Virus record (IMG/VR): IMGVR_UViG_3300012920_000260
Location: 1-24,031 of that record
Strand: one strand, 5' to 3'
DNA: 24,031 nt
Source: a virus
Both the position numbers and the translations under genes were made by a program. How positions within the stretch are numbered: position 1 is the stretch's first letter; each line of letters starts with the position of its first letter. The notes under the pieces are model-generated. The model worked only from the letters and a program-made list of their open reading frames with translations, ran no database searches and was not told the origin of the DNA. Of the stretch, positions 5,342-12,731 are shown one piece after another.

Positions 5342-5371
5342 TTGACAATATAAAGTTTAGTGTTCTATATT
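5342..5371 (+). promoter_or_regulatory. Candidate sigma70 promoter of the long replication operon
   Basis: TTGACA at 5342-5347 and TATATT at 5366-5371 with an 18-bp spacer, preceded by an A/T-rich tract. The predicted start near 5378 leaves a short leader with CGGAG before the ATG at 5402. Confidence 0.65.
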
Positions 5372-5401
5372 CTATAAAGACTATATAAACGGAGAATAAA
5401 T

Positions 5402-5581
5402 ATGGCATATAAATTTAAAAAAGAAGTTACGTTTCCAGACTTTCATCAGACAGTCAACGTAGATAAAATCAATTCATTCTCACTTAATCAACTCAAAGCA
5501 TTAGACAGATTGTTGGATGGTAAGGCCAGCAAAAAAGACTATGCAGTCTTAAGAAAAGCTGGGGGTCAGAGTGAGCAATAA
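5402..5581 (+). CDS. Small protein of unknown function (59 aa)
   Basis: The ATG follows ACGGAGAATAAAT, a good ribosome site placed after the candidate promoter. The 59-residue product starts MAYKFKKEVTFPDFHQTVNV and continues with a helix-rich basic part (SLNQLKALDRLLDGKASKKD). The middle could be a small helix-turn-helix, but this is not certain. It is the first gene of the long rightward operon and overlaps the next gene by 11 bp. No family recognised. Confidence 0.65.
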   Translation: MAYKFKKEVTFPDFHQTVNVDKINSFSLNQLKALDRLLDGKASKKDYAVLRKAGGQSEQ

Positions 5582-5831
5582 AATAAAAACAGTAGAAGCT
5601 AATTATACCCAGGCAGTTCAGCACGATATATCCCATCTTAATATTAACTACGATGATGTAGAACATTATTGGTGCAAATACGGAACACTTTATATCGATA
5701 TGAAAGACGGCACGACACATGAGGTTGACAACGGACATTACCTTGACGTAGATTTTAAATGGCCAGAAGAATTAAGATTCTATAATGAGGATGATGAAGA
5801 CATAACAGAAGACCAGGACGGTAACGGATGA
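5571..5831 (+). CDS. Small acidic protein (86 aa)
   Basis: The GTG start at 5571 follows GGGGGTCAGA and overlaps the end of the preceding gene by 11 bp; no ATG suits the frame better. The product has 86 residues, with a beta-strand-like core (KYGTLYIDMKDGTTHEVDNG) and a highly acidic tail (NEDDEDITEDQDGNG). Such tails can mimic DNA or bind basic partners. No family recognised. It overlaps the next gene by four bases. Confidence 0.68.
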   Translation: MSNKIKTVEANYTQAVQHDISHLNINYDDVEHYWCKYGTLYIDMKDGTTHEVDNGHYLDVDFKWPEELRFYNEDDEDITEDQDGNG

Positions 5832-6130
5832 GCCACGAAGGACACACAAGATTTTTAGAAGACAGGCTTGAGCTAGTGCAAGAAAGCCTTAGACATATAC
5901 CAGGACTAGACGGCATGCGAGATGACTTGAAAGATGATTTGCTTGAGCATGTGATGTCATACGTTGAGGGCTATGAGGATGCTGGACAGGACTACCCTAT
6001 CTTACAGCTTGTCATTGAATGGTTTGTCCATAAGACAGCAGATAGTATGTCAGGTGCAGACTTAAACAAGATGGCAGACGACTATGCGAAAGAGAAGATG
6101 CCAGCTCACTTTAGATACTTAGTAGAATGA
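5828..6130 (+). CDS. Small acidic helical protein (100 aa)
   Basis: Starts at an ATG overlapping the upstream stop (ATGA). The 100-residue product begins MSHEGHTRFLEDRLELVQES and appears mostly helical, with many Asp and Glu (GLDGMRDDLKDDLLEHVMSY). It has His residues near the N-terminus but no clear metal motif. No membrane segment. It overlaps the next gene by four bases. No function is recognised; the tight coupling supports expression. Confidence 0.7.
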   Translation: MSHEGHTRFLEDRLELVQESLRHIPGLDGMRDDLKDDLLEHVMSYVEGYEDAGQDYPILQLVIEWFVHKTADSMSGADLNKMADDYAKEKMPAHFRYLVE

Positions 6131-6282
6131 GAAAAGCTAAACAAATAATTACAATAGACCATGTGAGGAAAGCTACATCACAGGGTGTAGGTGGACGAGG
6201 CAGACGTATCAAATGTGCAATGGCTACCATGAATAAACATAAGAAACGTAGCTACAAAAGATATAGAGGACAAGGCAAATGA
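6127..6282 (+). CDS. Small basic conserved-type phage protein (51 aa)
   Basis: The ATG at 6127 overlaps the upstream stop, and the TGA at 6280-6282 overlaps the next start. The product is 51 residues, starts MRKAKQIITIDHVRKATSQG and continues with Arg/Lys-rich blocks (GGRGRRIKCAM, NKHKKRSYKRYRGQGK). I recognise the type as a small basic protein of uncultured marine phages, without known role. Nucleic-acid binding is likely from the charge. Confidence 0.7.
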   Translation: MRKAKQIITIDHVRKATSQGVGGRGRRIKCAMATMNKHKKRSYKRYRGQGK

Positions 6283-6527
6283 AATTTGATGATAAGAACT
6301 TTTTATATCCAGGAGATGTAGTAATGTGGGCTGGAGCATGGGGACATGAGCCTTACAAGAAAGCAAAGGTAGAGACCATTACTGTTGTTGAGCCTGGAAC
6401 AAAATACGGAGACGATGTGGCAAGCCTACATTGGAACTTCGTAAGAAATAGAGAATGTATTATTGGTTTAGACAACACTCATTGGTGTTGGGGCTTTCAA
6501 GTTAAGAAGGTTGACGATGGAAAGTGA
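6279..6527 (+). CDS. Small beta-rich protein (82 aa)
   Basis: The 82-residue product begins MKFDDKNFLYPGDVVMWAGA and reads like a small SH3-like beta barrel: a YPGDVVMW strand, then KAKVETITVVEP, then CWGFQVKKVDDG. Trp-rich surface segments (NTHWCWGF) stand out. This is a fold impression, not a family match. It starts by a four-base overlap and its end overlaps the next membrane gene by 11 bp. Confidence 0.7.
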   Translation: MKFDDKNFLYPGDVVMWAGAWGHEPYKKAKVETITVVEPGTKYGDDVASLHWNFVRNRECIIGLDNTHWCWGFQVKKVDDGK

Positions 6528-6639
6528 AGTGTTAAATAATATCATTGGTGTTGTGTTGCTTATTGGTGCTGGTTGGTTTGCATGGGAAAGTAGCATGATG
6601 ATAGATGAAATGAAACGTAAAAGAAGGAGAAGAAAATGA
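6517..6639 (+). CDS. Tiny inner-membrane protein with basic tail (40 aa)
   Basis: ATG at 6517 (overlapping the upstream gene by 11 bp) and TGA at 6637-6639. The 40-residue product starts MESEVLNNIIGVVLLIGAGW. It has one transmembrane helix at about residues 8-23 and a C-terminal tail of Lys/Arg (KRKRRRRK), which places the tail in the cytoplasm by the positive-inside rule. The next gene is also membrane-anchored and overlaps it by four bases, so the two may act together at the envelope. Function unknown. Confidence 0.65.
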   Translation: MESEVLNNIIGVVLLIGAGWFAWESSMMIDEMKRKRRRRK

Positions 6640-7415
6640 GAAACTACGTTATGACTACGATAGCTGTATTGCTATTATCAGGATTGTCTTTTGGATTAAT
6701 CTTATCGTTTAATCTGATAGAACAAGATAGACAATATTTAATCGACAGGTTAAATGAACTAGATGCAAAGTATAATACTATACAAAAAGAATTGACGGAG
6801 GCCACGAACAGACAAGAGAAAGTCTTAATGTTGATGGCTGTTTATCGTGATGGTATTAATACATTGAAGGAGCAGATGGACGAATACAACGTTGGCCTGG
6901 TTGAAAGTATCAATGAGGTTGTAGGTAAACAAGAACTGTTAGCTGAGGAGATAGATAATATATTTCTACCACCAGCTAATATTGATGAGCCTATAGATGA
7001 AACATTTAAAGAAGAAGACTATGTAATGTTTGAAGAAGAACAGTTTGAGAACGGCACACTTGTTGAGGAAGTGGAGGAAGTAGAAGAAGAAACAAAGGGG
7101 CTGGACGTGGCTAACTTACCCCCTAGAGAGCCACCAATACAAGAACCAGCCCCAGTCTTCTCATGTCCAGAAAGAGACAGAAGTGTAAACCTGGACAGAT
7201 ATATCCGTAGACTAGACTTCTCAATGACAACAAGTGTTGTATTAAATTATGATGTTATTGAAGGCGAGATACAGAACATGGTCTTTACTGAGAGTAAGGG
7301 CAACACAGGAAGAAGATTGTACGAAGCATTAGAAAGATATTTACTTGATAGTGCTATGATAGTAGAGCCTGAAGGTAGAGAATGTAGACTACCTTTCAGG
7401 ATAGTAGTAGAATAA
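6636..7415 (+). CDS. Membrane-anchored protein with TonB-like C-terminal domain (259 aa)
   Basis: Residues 6-26 form one transmembrane helix after a short basic N-terminus. Residues 28-108 look like a coiled coil (DRQYLIDRLNELDAKYNTIQ). Residues 115-155 are extremely acidic, followed by a Pro-rich piece (LPPREPPIQEPAPVF). The end (about 183-259) resembles a TonB C-terminal domain: beta strand TTSVVLNYDVIEGEIQNMVF, a TES turn, helix RRLYEALERYLLD, then final strand CRLPFRIVVE. Cys177 and Cys250 could form a disulfide in the periplasm. The overall order (anchor, extended linker, C-terminal domain) is that of TonB, but no ExbB/ExbD gene is visible in this window. A spanin-like lysis role for the coiled coil is an alternative. 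Confidence 0.62.
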   Translation: MRNYVMTTIAVLLLSGLSFGLILSFNLIEQDRQYLIDRLNELDAKYNTIQKELTEATNRQEKVLMLMAVYRDGINTLKEQMDEYNVGLVESINEVVGKQELLAEEIDNIFLPPANIDEPIDETFKEEDYVMFEEEQFENGTLVEEVEEVEEETKGLDVANLPPREPPIQEPAPVFSCPERDRSVNLDRYIRRLDFSMTTSVVLNYDVIEGEIQNMVFTESKGNTGRRLYEALERYLLDSAMIVEPEGRECRLPFRIVVE

Positions 7416-7423
7416 TTTAAATC

Positions 7424-7507
7424 ATGTATAAAAAAATTGGTGTTGAGTATCACCCACAAGAAGCAAAAAAACTACTCAATTACATGACTAGCCAGGCAGA
7501 GTGTTAG
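7424..7507 (+). CDS. Possible 27-aa peptide
   Basis: A short frame of 27 codons with ATG at 7424 and TAG at 7505-7507, starting MYKKIGVEYHPQEAKKLLNY. No ribosome site is visible before the ATG. It lies just before a structured leader and may be a leader peptide or chance. Confidence 0.25.
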   Translation: MYKKIGVEYHPQEAKKLLNYMTSQAEC

Positions 7508-7533
7508 TATAAAAAAATCTACTGCCGAGAGTT

Positions 7534-7617
7534 GCTACTCTTTCGTGAATAATAAAAGTAGCTTTAAGTTTGAATTTGTCTAATACAAGAAATTGAGTTG
7601 GACAAAGCTAAAGGAAG
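7534..7617 (+). promoter_or_regulatory. Candidate structured leader before the 7624 gene
   Basis: GCTACT (7534-7539) can pair with AGTAGC (7557-7562), and TTGTCTAA (7576-7583) with TTGGACAA (7598-7605, one G-U). AGCT at 7560-7563 can alternatively pair with AGCT at 7606-7609, which excludes the first hairpin. CTTTC in the first loop can pair with the ribosome site GGAAG (7613-7617). No typical terminator follows. Alternative pairings suggest translational control, but the case is weaker than that at 9237. Confidence 0.35.
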
Positions 7618-7623
7618 ATAAGT

Positions 7624-7932
7624 ATGACAGAAAAAAAGCGAGTTAGTCATTTAAACACCCTTACTCCAGTAGGTTTGAACCCTACTGAAAGAGGCTTATC
7701 ATCTGGAGGGAAAGAGATACTTCAAGAGGCTGAGGAAAGTACTATTAAAAATAATCCTCGTATAAGTGCAAGCGAAGTTAGCCAGGTAAACCAGTTGCAG
7801 GCCTATCCTGGAAAGTCTCACCCTCACTTTATTGAGGACGATGATAGATGTATATGTGGCCGTCTATTGTCAGAAAATTATTGGAAAAACGTAGACGATA
7901 ACTGCTACGTCCACATGACACAAGGATATTAA
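7624..7932 (+). CDS. Small protein of unknown function (102 aa)
   Basis: The ATG follows AAGGAAGATAAGT. The first half is polar and low in complexity (GLNPTERGLSSGGKEILQEA), probably disordered. The second half carries a CICGR motif and further Cys/His residues (NCYVHMTQGY), which could bind a metal, although only three Cys are visible in the product. No family recognised. It follows the structured leader and ends one base before the next start. Confidence 0.65.
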   Translation: MTEKKRVSHLNTLTPVGLNPTERGLSSGGKEILQEAEESTIKNNPRISASEVSQVNQLQAYPGKSHPHFIEDDDRCICGRLLSENYWKNVDDNCYVHMTQGY

Positions 7933-7933
7933 G

Positions 7934-8155
7934 ATGGTTGAACAATTATATCTATGCCCTAAGTATGAAGAAGGCGAAGAACCTAACGTAAGAGTAATGT
8001 CAGTAGAACTTTTTGTTACTCTTTACAACAACGGAGAGCTACCAGACCCTGAGTATTTGATAGTTACCACCAGTCTAAAAGACATGGCTGATTGTTTGTA
8101 TGGAGATAGAGACGTAACCATAGACACGAAGCCAATGAACGGAGAAAGATTATGA
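7934..8155 (+). CDS. Small acidic protein (73 aa)
   Basis: ATG at 7934, one base after the upstream stop, preceded by AAGGATATTAAG. The product starts MVEQLYLCPKYEEGEEPNVR and looks alpha/beta with acidic surface (NNGELPDPEYLIVTTSLKDM). No motif recognised. Its stop overlaps the next ATG by four bases, so it is coupled to the following genes. Confidence 0.65.
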   Translation: MVEQLYLCPKYEEGEEPNVRVMSVELFVTLYNNGELPDPEYLIVTTSLKDMADCLYGDRDVTIDTKPMNGERL

Positions 8156-8316
8156 AATTATGGATAGGACAAATAGGTAAGTTTGTTATTTACAAAAGCA
8201 CAAATACTTATGACGAGCCTTGTTATCTAGTTGATAGTGATACAGGCACAATGTATTTTGATTGTAGATGGTATAACTTAAAGACTTTATACGGTCTTTT
8301 AAGAAAACTTACATGA
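8152..8316 (+). CDS. Small protein of unknown function (54 aa)
   Basis: A 54-residue frame with ATG at 8152 and TGA at 8314-8316, overlapping both neighbours by four bases. The product begins MKLWIGQIGKFVIYKSTNTY and contains beta-strand-like segments (CYLVDSDTGTMYFDCRWYNL). It ends with a basic helix (LLRKLT). The double overlaps are the main evidence; no function is recognised. Confidence 0.6.
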   Translation: MKLWIGQIGKFVIYKSTNTYDEPCYLVDSDTGTMYFDCRWYNLKTLYGLLRKLT

Positions 8317-8516
8317 GCAAAGACAAAGCTGTATTCATCACAAAAGAGATGACCTATGAGCAATACAGAAAGTTTTGTAATACAGAACATGGTCTTAATA
8401 GTTATATGGTGGAGTATGTGCAGACAAATAAAGCACATCAAAACACTTTTAAAGTTTCTGTCTTCAAGGAAGACGAAGATAGGTTTAATGATTTAGTAGT
8501 TGCATTAAACCTATAG
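8313..8516 (+). CDS. Small protein of unknown function (67 aa)
   Basis: Starts with an ATGA overlap and begins MSKDKAVFITKEMTYEQYRK. It looks like a small alpha/beta protein with alternating charges (TFKVSVFKEDEDRFNDLVVA). No motif recognised. It ends 42 bp before the ssDNA-binding protein gene; that gap holds only its ribosome site. Confidence 0.65.
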   Translation: MSKDKAVFITKEMTYEQYRKFCNTEHGLNSYMVEYVQTNKAHQNTFKVSVFKEDEDRFNDLVVALNL

Positions 8517-8558
8517 TTATGTTTAAATCTAACTACATTATTTTTTAGGAGAATATAT

Positions 8559-8996
8559 ATGGCAGTAGTAAGTGGTAAAGCTTATTGGGCTTCAGTAACA
8601 AGCCCTAACACAACGTTTGAACCAGTCTATACAGTAGACCTGGTTGTAGATGATAAGACGGCTGATGACTTTCAGGCACGTGGATATAAAGTTAAAGAAC
8701 TGACTATCAACGAAGAGCCAGTAGGCAGAGCAATCACTATCAAAAGAAAAGTAAATGGAGCTGATGGTAGAACCAGACAAGCCCCTAAACTTTTTGACAA
8801 AGATAAAGTTCCTATGGACGAAGTAGTAGGGAATGGAAGTGAAGTCAAAGTGCAGTATGCAGAATGGGAAACCAGCAACAAGTATGGCGACTTCAAAGGG
8901 CTAGACTTCCAGGCTATGCAAGTCATTGACCTGGTATCTTATAGAAGTGGCGATGGCGATGAGCTAGGTTCAGTTGAAGGTGGCGAGGAGTTCTAA
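8559..8996 (+). CDS. Single-stranded DNA-binding protein (T7 gp2.5-like OB fold)
   Basis: The ATG follows TTAGGAGAATATAT. The 145-residue product starts MAVVSGKAYWASVTSPNTTF, a beginning typical of phage ssDNA-binding proteins, and its alternating strands fit one OB fold. The C-terminal tail is acidic and ends in Phe (GDELGSVEGGEEF), as in T7 gp2.5, where the tail contacts the polymerase and helicase. It coats single strands during replication and recombination. Its place just before primase-helicase and polymerase supports this. Length is about 85 residues shorter than gp2.5. Substitution by a recombination-type annealing protein is less likely. Confidence 0.8.
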   Translation: MAVVSGKAYWASVTSPNTTFEPVYTVDLVVDDKTADDFQARGYKVKELTINEEPVGRAITIKRKVNGADGRTRQAPKLFDKDKVPMDEVVGNGSEVKVQYAEWETSNKYGDFKGLDFQAMQVIDLVSYRSGDGDELGSVEGGEEF

Positions 8997-9223
8997 TGAT
9001 TGTTAAGATTGAAACACAAGACGGAATGACTGAGCATGATACAAATGCTATCAAGAACAAAGATAGTAGAGTTCAAGCTGAGGTCTTAGTAAGAAAAGTA
9101 TCTACACTTGAAATACTAAGAGAAGCATTACAGATAGCAAATGTAGTCCACCGTAAAAACCTGGAAGACATCTGTGGTGCATCGCCTGAATCTAAAGTAG
9201 AAGCCTCTACTGAGGATAAGTAA
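8996..9223 (+). CDS. Small protein of unknown function (75 aa)
   Basis: Starts at an ATG that overlaps the last base of the SSB stop codon (TAATG). The product begins MIVKIETQDGMTEHDTNAIK; residues 30-60 look helical (LVRKVSTLEILREALQIANV) and the C-terminal end is acidic and probably disordered. No motif recognised. Tight coupling to the SSB gene suggests a replication-linked role, but this rests only on position. Confidence 0.65.
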   Translation: MIVKIETQDGMTEHDTNAIKNKDSRVQAEVLVRKVSTLEILREALQIANVVHRKNLEDICGASPESKVEASTEDK

Positions 9224-9236
9224 AGTAACATGGTTG

Positions 9237-9326
9237 GCTACTCCATAAAAGTAGCACGGTGTTGGGGTAAGTTATATCGTAGTGTATATTTGTTCTCCAT
9301 CTCTTGTCCCAGCACCTATTTGGAGA
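9237..9326 (+). promoter_or_regulatory. Candidate pseudoknot leader controlling the primase-helicase gene
   Basis: Hairpin GCTACT/AGTAGC (9237-9242 with 9250-9255, 7-base loop). Then a long stem GGTGTTGGG (9258-9266) with CCCAGCACC (9308-9316), 9 bp with one G-U. In its loop TCTCCA (9294-9299) is exactly complementary to TGGAGA (9321-9326), which includes the ribosome site GGAG. If both form, an H-type pseudoknot would hide the ribosome site of the gene at 9331. Confidence 0.5.
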
Positions 9327-9330
9327 CACA

Positions 9331-10986
9331 ATGAAAGAACAAAGCAAATTTACGAAGTATCACTTACCATGTCCAGCATGCAACAGTTCAGATGCTTTAT
9401 CAGTTAATGAAGATGGGTCAGCAAAATGTTTTAGTTGCGACAAATTCTTCCCAAAGTTTGAGCAAAATACAGATGAATTTTATACACCAGAACCAAAGTC
9501 AGCTCCCTTGTTAAACGTACACGGAGCTTCATTTGCATCCCTCAAAGACAGAAGCATTAGTGCTGAGACAGCCAAAAAGTTTGGTGTCAAGGTTGTATAC
9601 GATAGTCAAGGAGAGATAGCACAGCATATATATCCTTATTATATTAAACATGAACTTACGGCCAACAAGATAAGATATACCAGGGATAAAAAGTTTTTAT
9701 GTCAAGGTCAGATACAAGGAACAGGACTGTTTGGCCAACATCTATTTAAAGAAGGTGGAAAGTTTTTAACAATAACTGAAGGGGAGGTAGATGCCATGTC
9801 TGCTTATGAACTTATGGGTTCTAAGTGGGCTTGTGTATCAATCAAAAGAGGAGCTTCATCAGCAGTCAAAGATATTAAAGAGAACTTAGAATATGTAGAA
9901 AGTTTTGATAATATTGTTATATGTTTTGATGGAGATGCTCCAGGTATCAAAGCAAGTAAAGAGGTTGCCTCCATTCTTAAACCAGGTAAGGCCAAGATAA
10001 TGACTTTACCAAATGGTTTTAAGGATGCTAACGATATGCTCAAGCAGAAAAAGTTTGAGCATTTTGTTAGAGCATGGTGGGATGCACAGGTCTTTACTCC
10101 ATCAGGTATCATAAGAGTATCTGAAAAGAAAGAACAATTCTTTCAAAGAGAAAAGAAAGAGTGTGTTCCTTATCCATGGCAAGGACTTAATAATAAACTA
10201 TATGGTTTGAGACAAGGCGAGCTACTAACATTGACAGGTGGTACAGGACTAGGTAAATCAAGTGTAACCAGAGAACTAGAGCATTGGCTTATTAATGAGA
10301 CAGCAGATAATGTAGGCATCATAGCTCTTGAAGAAGACTGGAGACGAACAGTTGACGGAGTGCTATCTATCGAAGCAAATGCCAGGATATACATTGACCA
10401 AGAAAGAGATAAGTTTGATAGGAAAACATTGGAGGATATGTATGATAGAACTTTTAACGGAGACAGAGTATTTGTCCATGCTCATTTTGGTACTAATGAT
10501 ATTGAGTCTATTTTTTCAAAACTTCGATACCTAATTATAGGATGTGATTGTAAGTGGGTAGTAGTAGACCACCTGCACATGCTGGTATCAGCCATCGGAG
10601 AAGGTGATGAGAGAAGAGCTATTGACAATATTATGACCAGGCTTAGAAGTATGGTTGAAGAGACAGGAGCAGGTATTATTTTGGTAAGTCATTTACGAAG
10701 AGTGGACGGAAACAAAGGCCATGAGAACGGTATAGAAGTTTCTTTATCTCACTTGAGAGGTTCTAATAGTATTGCTCAGTTATCTGATTGTGTTATTGCT
10801 TTAGAAAGAAACCAACAAAGTGATGACGAGTTAGTGTCCAGGACAACAAAGCTTAGAATACTTAAGTCAAGATATACAGGAGATGTAGGACTAGCTACAA
10901 ATCTAATATATGATATTGAGACAGGTAGATTAGCAGAACAAGATTTATCAGAACTTGAACCAGATGAGCAGGAGTTGCTCTTATGA
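9331..10986 (+). CDS. Bifunctional primase-helicase (T7 gp4-like)
   Basis: I choose the ATG at 9331, which follows TTGGAGACACA; an upstream TTG at 9304 would lie inside the structured leader. The 551-residue protein has a Cys4 zinc module (C14, C17, C33, C36), a TOPRIM primase core (TEGEVDA with E150; CFDGDAPG with D200 and D202), then a DnaB-type helicase with Walker A GGTGLGKSS (303-311), Walker B WVVVDHLHM (D413), and LVSHLRR (451-457). The C-terminal tail is acidic, as in T7 gp4 where it binds the polymerase. It unwinds the fork and makes RNA primers. Length is close to T7 gp4 (566). Its stop overlaps the polymerase start by four bases. Confidence 0.95.
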   Translation: MKEQSKFTKYHLPCPACNSSDALSVNEDGSAKCFSCDKFFPKFEQNTDEFYTPEPKSAPLLNVHGASFASLKDRSISAETAKKFGVKVVYDSQGEIAQHIYPYYIKHELTANKIRYTRDKKFLCQGQIQGTGLFGQHLFKEGGKFLTITEGEVDAMSAYELMGSKWACVSIKRGASSAVKDIKENLEYVESFDNIVICFDGDAPGIKASKEVASILKPGKAKIMTLPNGFKDANDMLKQKKFEHFVRAWWDAQVFTPSGIIRVSEKKEQFFQREKKECVPYPWQGLNNKLYGLRQGELLTLTGGTGLGKSSVTRELEHWLINETADNVGIIALEEDWRRTVDGVLSIEANARIYIDQERDKFDRKTLEDMYDRTFNGDRVFVHAHFGTNDIESIFSKLRYLIIGCDCKWVVVDHLHMLVSAIGEGDERRAIDNIMTRLRSMVEETGAGIILVSHLRRVDGNKGHENGIEVSLSHLRGSNSIAQLSDCVIALERNQQSDDELVSRTTKLRILKSRYTGDVGLATNLIYDIETGRLAEQDLSELEPDEQELLL

Positions 10987-12731
10987 AATTAGTCTTCGAC
11001 ATAGAGACTGATGATTTAAAAGCGACTAAGATATGGTGTATTGTAACAATAGATGAAGAAGGTAATGTCAAAACATTTGACCCTGACCAAATACAAGACG
11101 GCATCGAATACCTGGAGAAAGCTGACACTCTAATAGGACATAACATACTAGGGTTTGATATACCAGTAATAAAAAACTTACATGGTGTTGATTTATATAA
11201 TAAGAATATTATTGACACTCTTGTTGTATCAAGATTAATAAATCCAAACAAAGAGAAAGGACACAGCCTACAAAACTGGGGCTTCTTGTTAGGACAGAAC
11301 AAAGGGACACCACCTGAAGACTTTACTATCTACAGTAAAGAAATGCTAGACTACTGTGTGCTAGACGTAAAGTTAAACAGAAAGCTTTATCATCATTTAC
11401 AACAACACGTAAAAGGTTTCTCTCAAGAATGTGTAGACCTGGAACATTCTGTTTTTAAAATTATATCTCAACAACGTAAAGACGGCTTCAAGTTTGACAT
11501 GGTGCAAGCTATGTCTTTACTTAGTAAGTTAGTTGCAAGACGGAAGGAGGTTGAGGACGAAGTACACGAAACATTTAAACCTAAATGGGTTGATGTAAAA
11601 GAAGTTGAACCACGTTTAAAAAAAGACGGAACACTCTCTAAGCAAGGTCTGACTGAGCATGAGTACAATAATCTATTAGAAAAGTTTGCAGATGTACCCA
11701 TGCCAAAAGATTATAAGTTTGTAAGAAAACAATTAGTAGAATTTAATTTAGGTAGTAGGAAACAAATTGGAGAATACCTAATAGATTTTGGATGGAAGCC
11801 TGAAAGGTTTACACCTACTGGACAGCCTATCGTAGATGAAGGCACGTTAAAAAAAATAGAACACATACACGAAGCTAATCTTATAGCTGAGTATTTACTT
11901 TTACAGAAACGAATTGCACAGATACAGTCCTGGATAGATGCCGTTGAAGAAGACGGTAGGGTTCATGGTTATGTAATTAGCAACGGTGCGATTACTGGAA
12001 GGATGACACATAACAATCCTAACATGGCTCAAGTTCCAAGCATACACAATGTATACGGAAAGGAATGCAGACAATGTTGGACGGTAGAAGAAGGCAATAG
12101 ACTTGTAGGTATAGATGCAAGTCAGTTAGAGCTTAGATTATTAGCACACTATATGGCAGACAAGGAGTATATAAATGAAATATTACATGGAGACATTCAC
12201 ACAGCTAACCAAAATCTTGCAGGACTTGAATCAAGAGACCAGGCAAAAACTTTCATCTATGCCCTCATATACGGAGCAGGAGACGAAAAGATTGGAAAAA
12301 TCATTGGAGGAAGTAGAAAAGAAGGTAAAAGAATGCGAGAGTCTTTTCTCAATAGTCTCCCATCATTTAACAATCTTAAGAACAGAGTTGAATCAGCAAC
12401 GAGGAAAGGGTTCTTAAAAGGCCTGGACGGAAGGAAGATAAGATTGAGACACAAACATGCTGCTCTAAATACATTATTACAATGTGGAGGAGCAGTAGTA
12501 ATGAAGAGAGCTTTAGTAAAGTTAGTTGATTTACTAGATTTAAATACAATCAATTACAAAATTGTAGCTAACGTACACGATGAATGGCAGATAGAAACTA
12601 CAGAGAAAACAGCAGACTTTGTAGGTGAGATGGGGATAAAAGCAATAAGAGAAACTGCTGATTACTATAATATGAGGTGTCCTTTAGATGCTGAGTATAA
12701 GGTAGGAGGGAACTGGAGTGAAACCCACTAA
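10983..12731 (+). CDS. Family A DNA polymerase with 3'-5' exonuclease (T7-like)
   Basis: The 582-residue product has exonuclease motifs LVFDIETD (D6, E8), LIGHNILGFDIP (D59) and YCVLD (Y124, D128). The polymerase part has motif A DASQLELR (D378), motif B RDQAKTFIYALIYGAG (R418, K422, Y426) and motif C VHDE (H532-E534). All catalytic residues are intact, so both proofreading and synthesis are likely. Y426 corresponds to E. coli Pol I position 762; Tyr is reported as linked with lytic phages. It is shorter than T7 polymerase (704) and shows no clear thioredoxin-binding insertion, so it may not need that host factor. It replicates the phage genome together with the primase-helicase. Confidence 0.96.
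   Translation: MKLVFDIETDDLKATKIWCIVTIDEEGNVKTFDPDQIQDGIEYLEKADTLIGHNILGFDIPVIKNLHGVDLYNKNIIDTLVVSRLINPNKEKGHSLQNWGFLLGQNKGTPPEDFTIYSKEMLDYCVLDVKLNRKLYHHLQQHVKGFSQECVDLEHSVFKIISQQRKDGFKFDMVQAMSLLSKLVARRKEVEDEVHETFKPKWVDVKEVEPRLKKDGTLSKQGLTEHEYNNLLEKFADVPMPKDYKFVRKQLVEFNLGSRKQIGEYLIDFGWKPERFTPTGQPIVDEGTLKKIEHIHEANLIAEYLLLQKRIAQIQSWIDAVEEDGRVHGYVISNGAITGRMTHNNPNMAQVPSIHNVYGKECRQCWTVEEGNRLVGIDASQLELRLLAHYMADKEYINEILHGDIHTANQNLAGLESRDQAKTFIYALIYGAGDEKIGKIIGGSRKEGKRMRESFLNSLPSFNNLKNRVESATRKGFLKGLDGRKIRLRHKHAALNTLLQCGGAVVMKRALVKLVDLLDLNTINYKIVANVHDEWQIETTEKTADFVGEMGIKAIRETADYYNMRCPLDAEYKVGGNWSETH

Noticed and set aside
9224-9330. A tRNA or a known riboswitch class in the leader before the primase-helicase gene
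   Set aside because: No cloverleaf with T-loop can be drawn, and I could not match the conserved bases of SAM, preQ1 or glutamine riboswitches. Only a generic pseudoknot is supported.
12175-12417. 80-codon plus-strand frame inside the DNA polymerase gene
   Set aside because: It overlaps polymerase motif B in another frame; the Lys/Glu-rich product comes from the A-rich codon bias.
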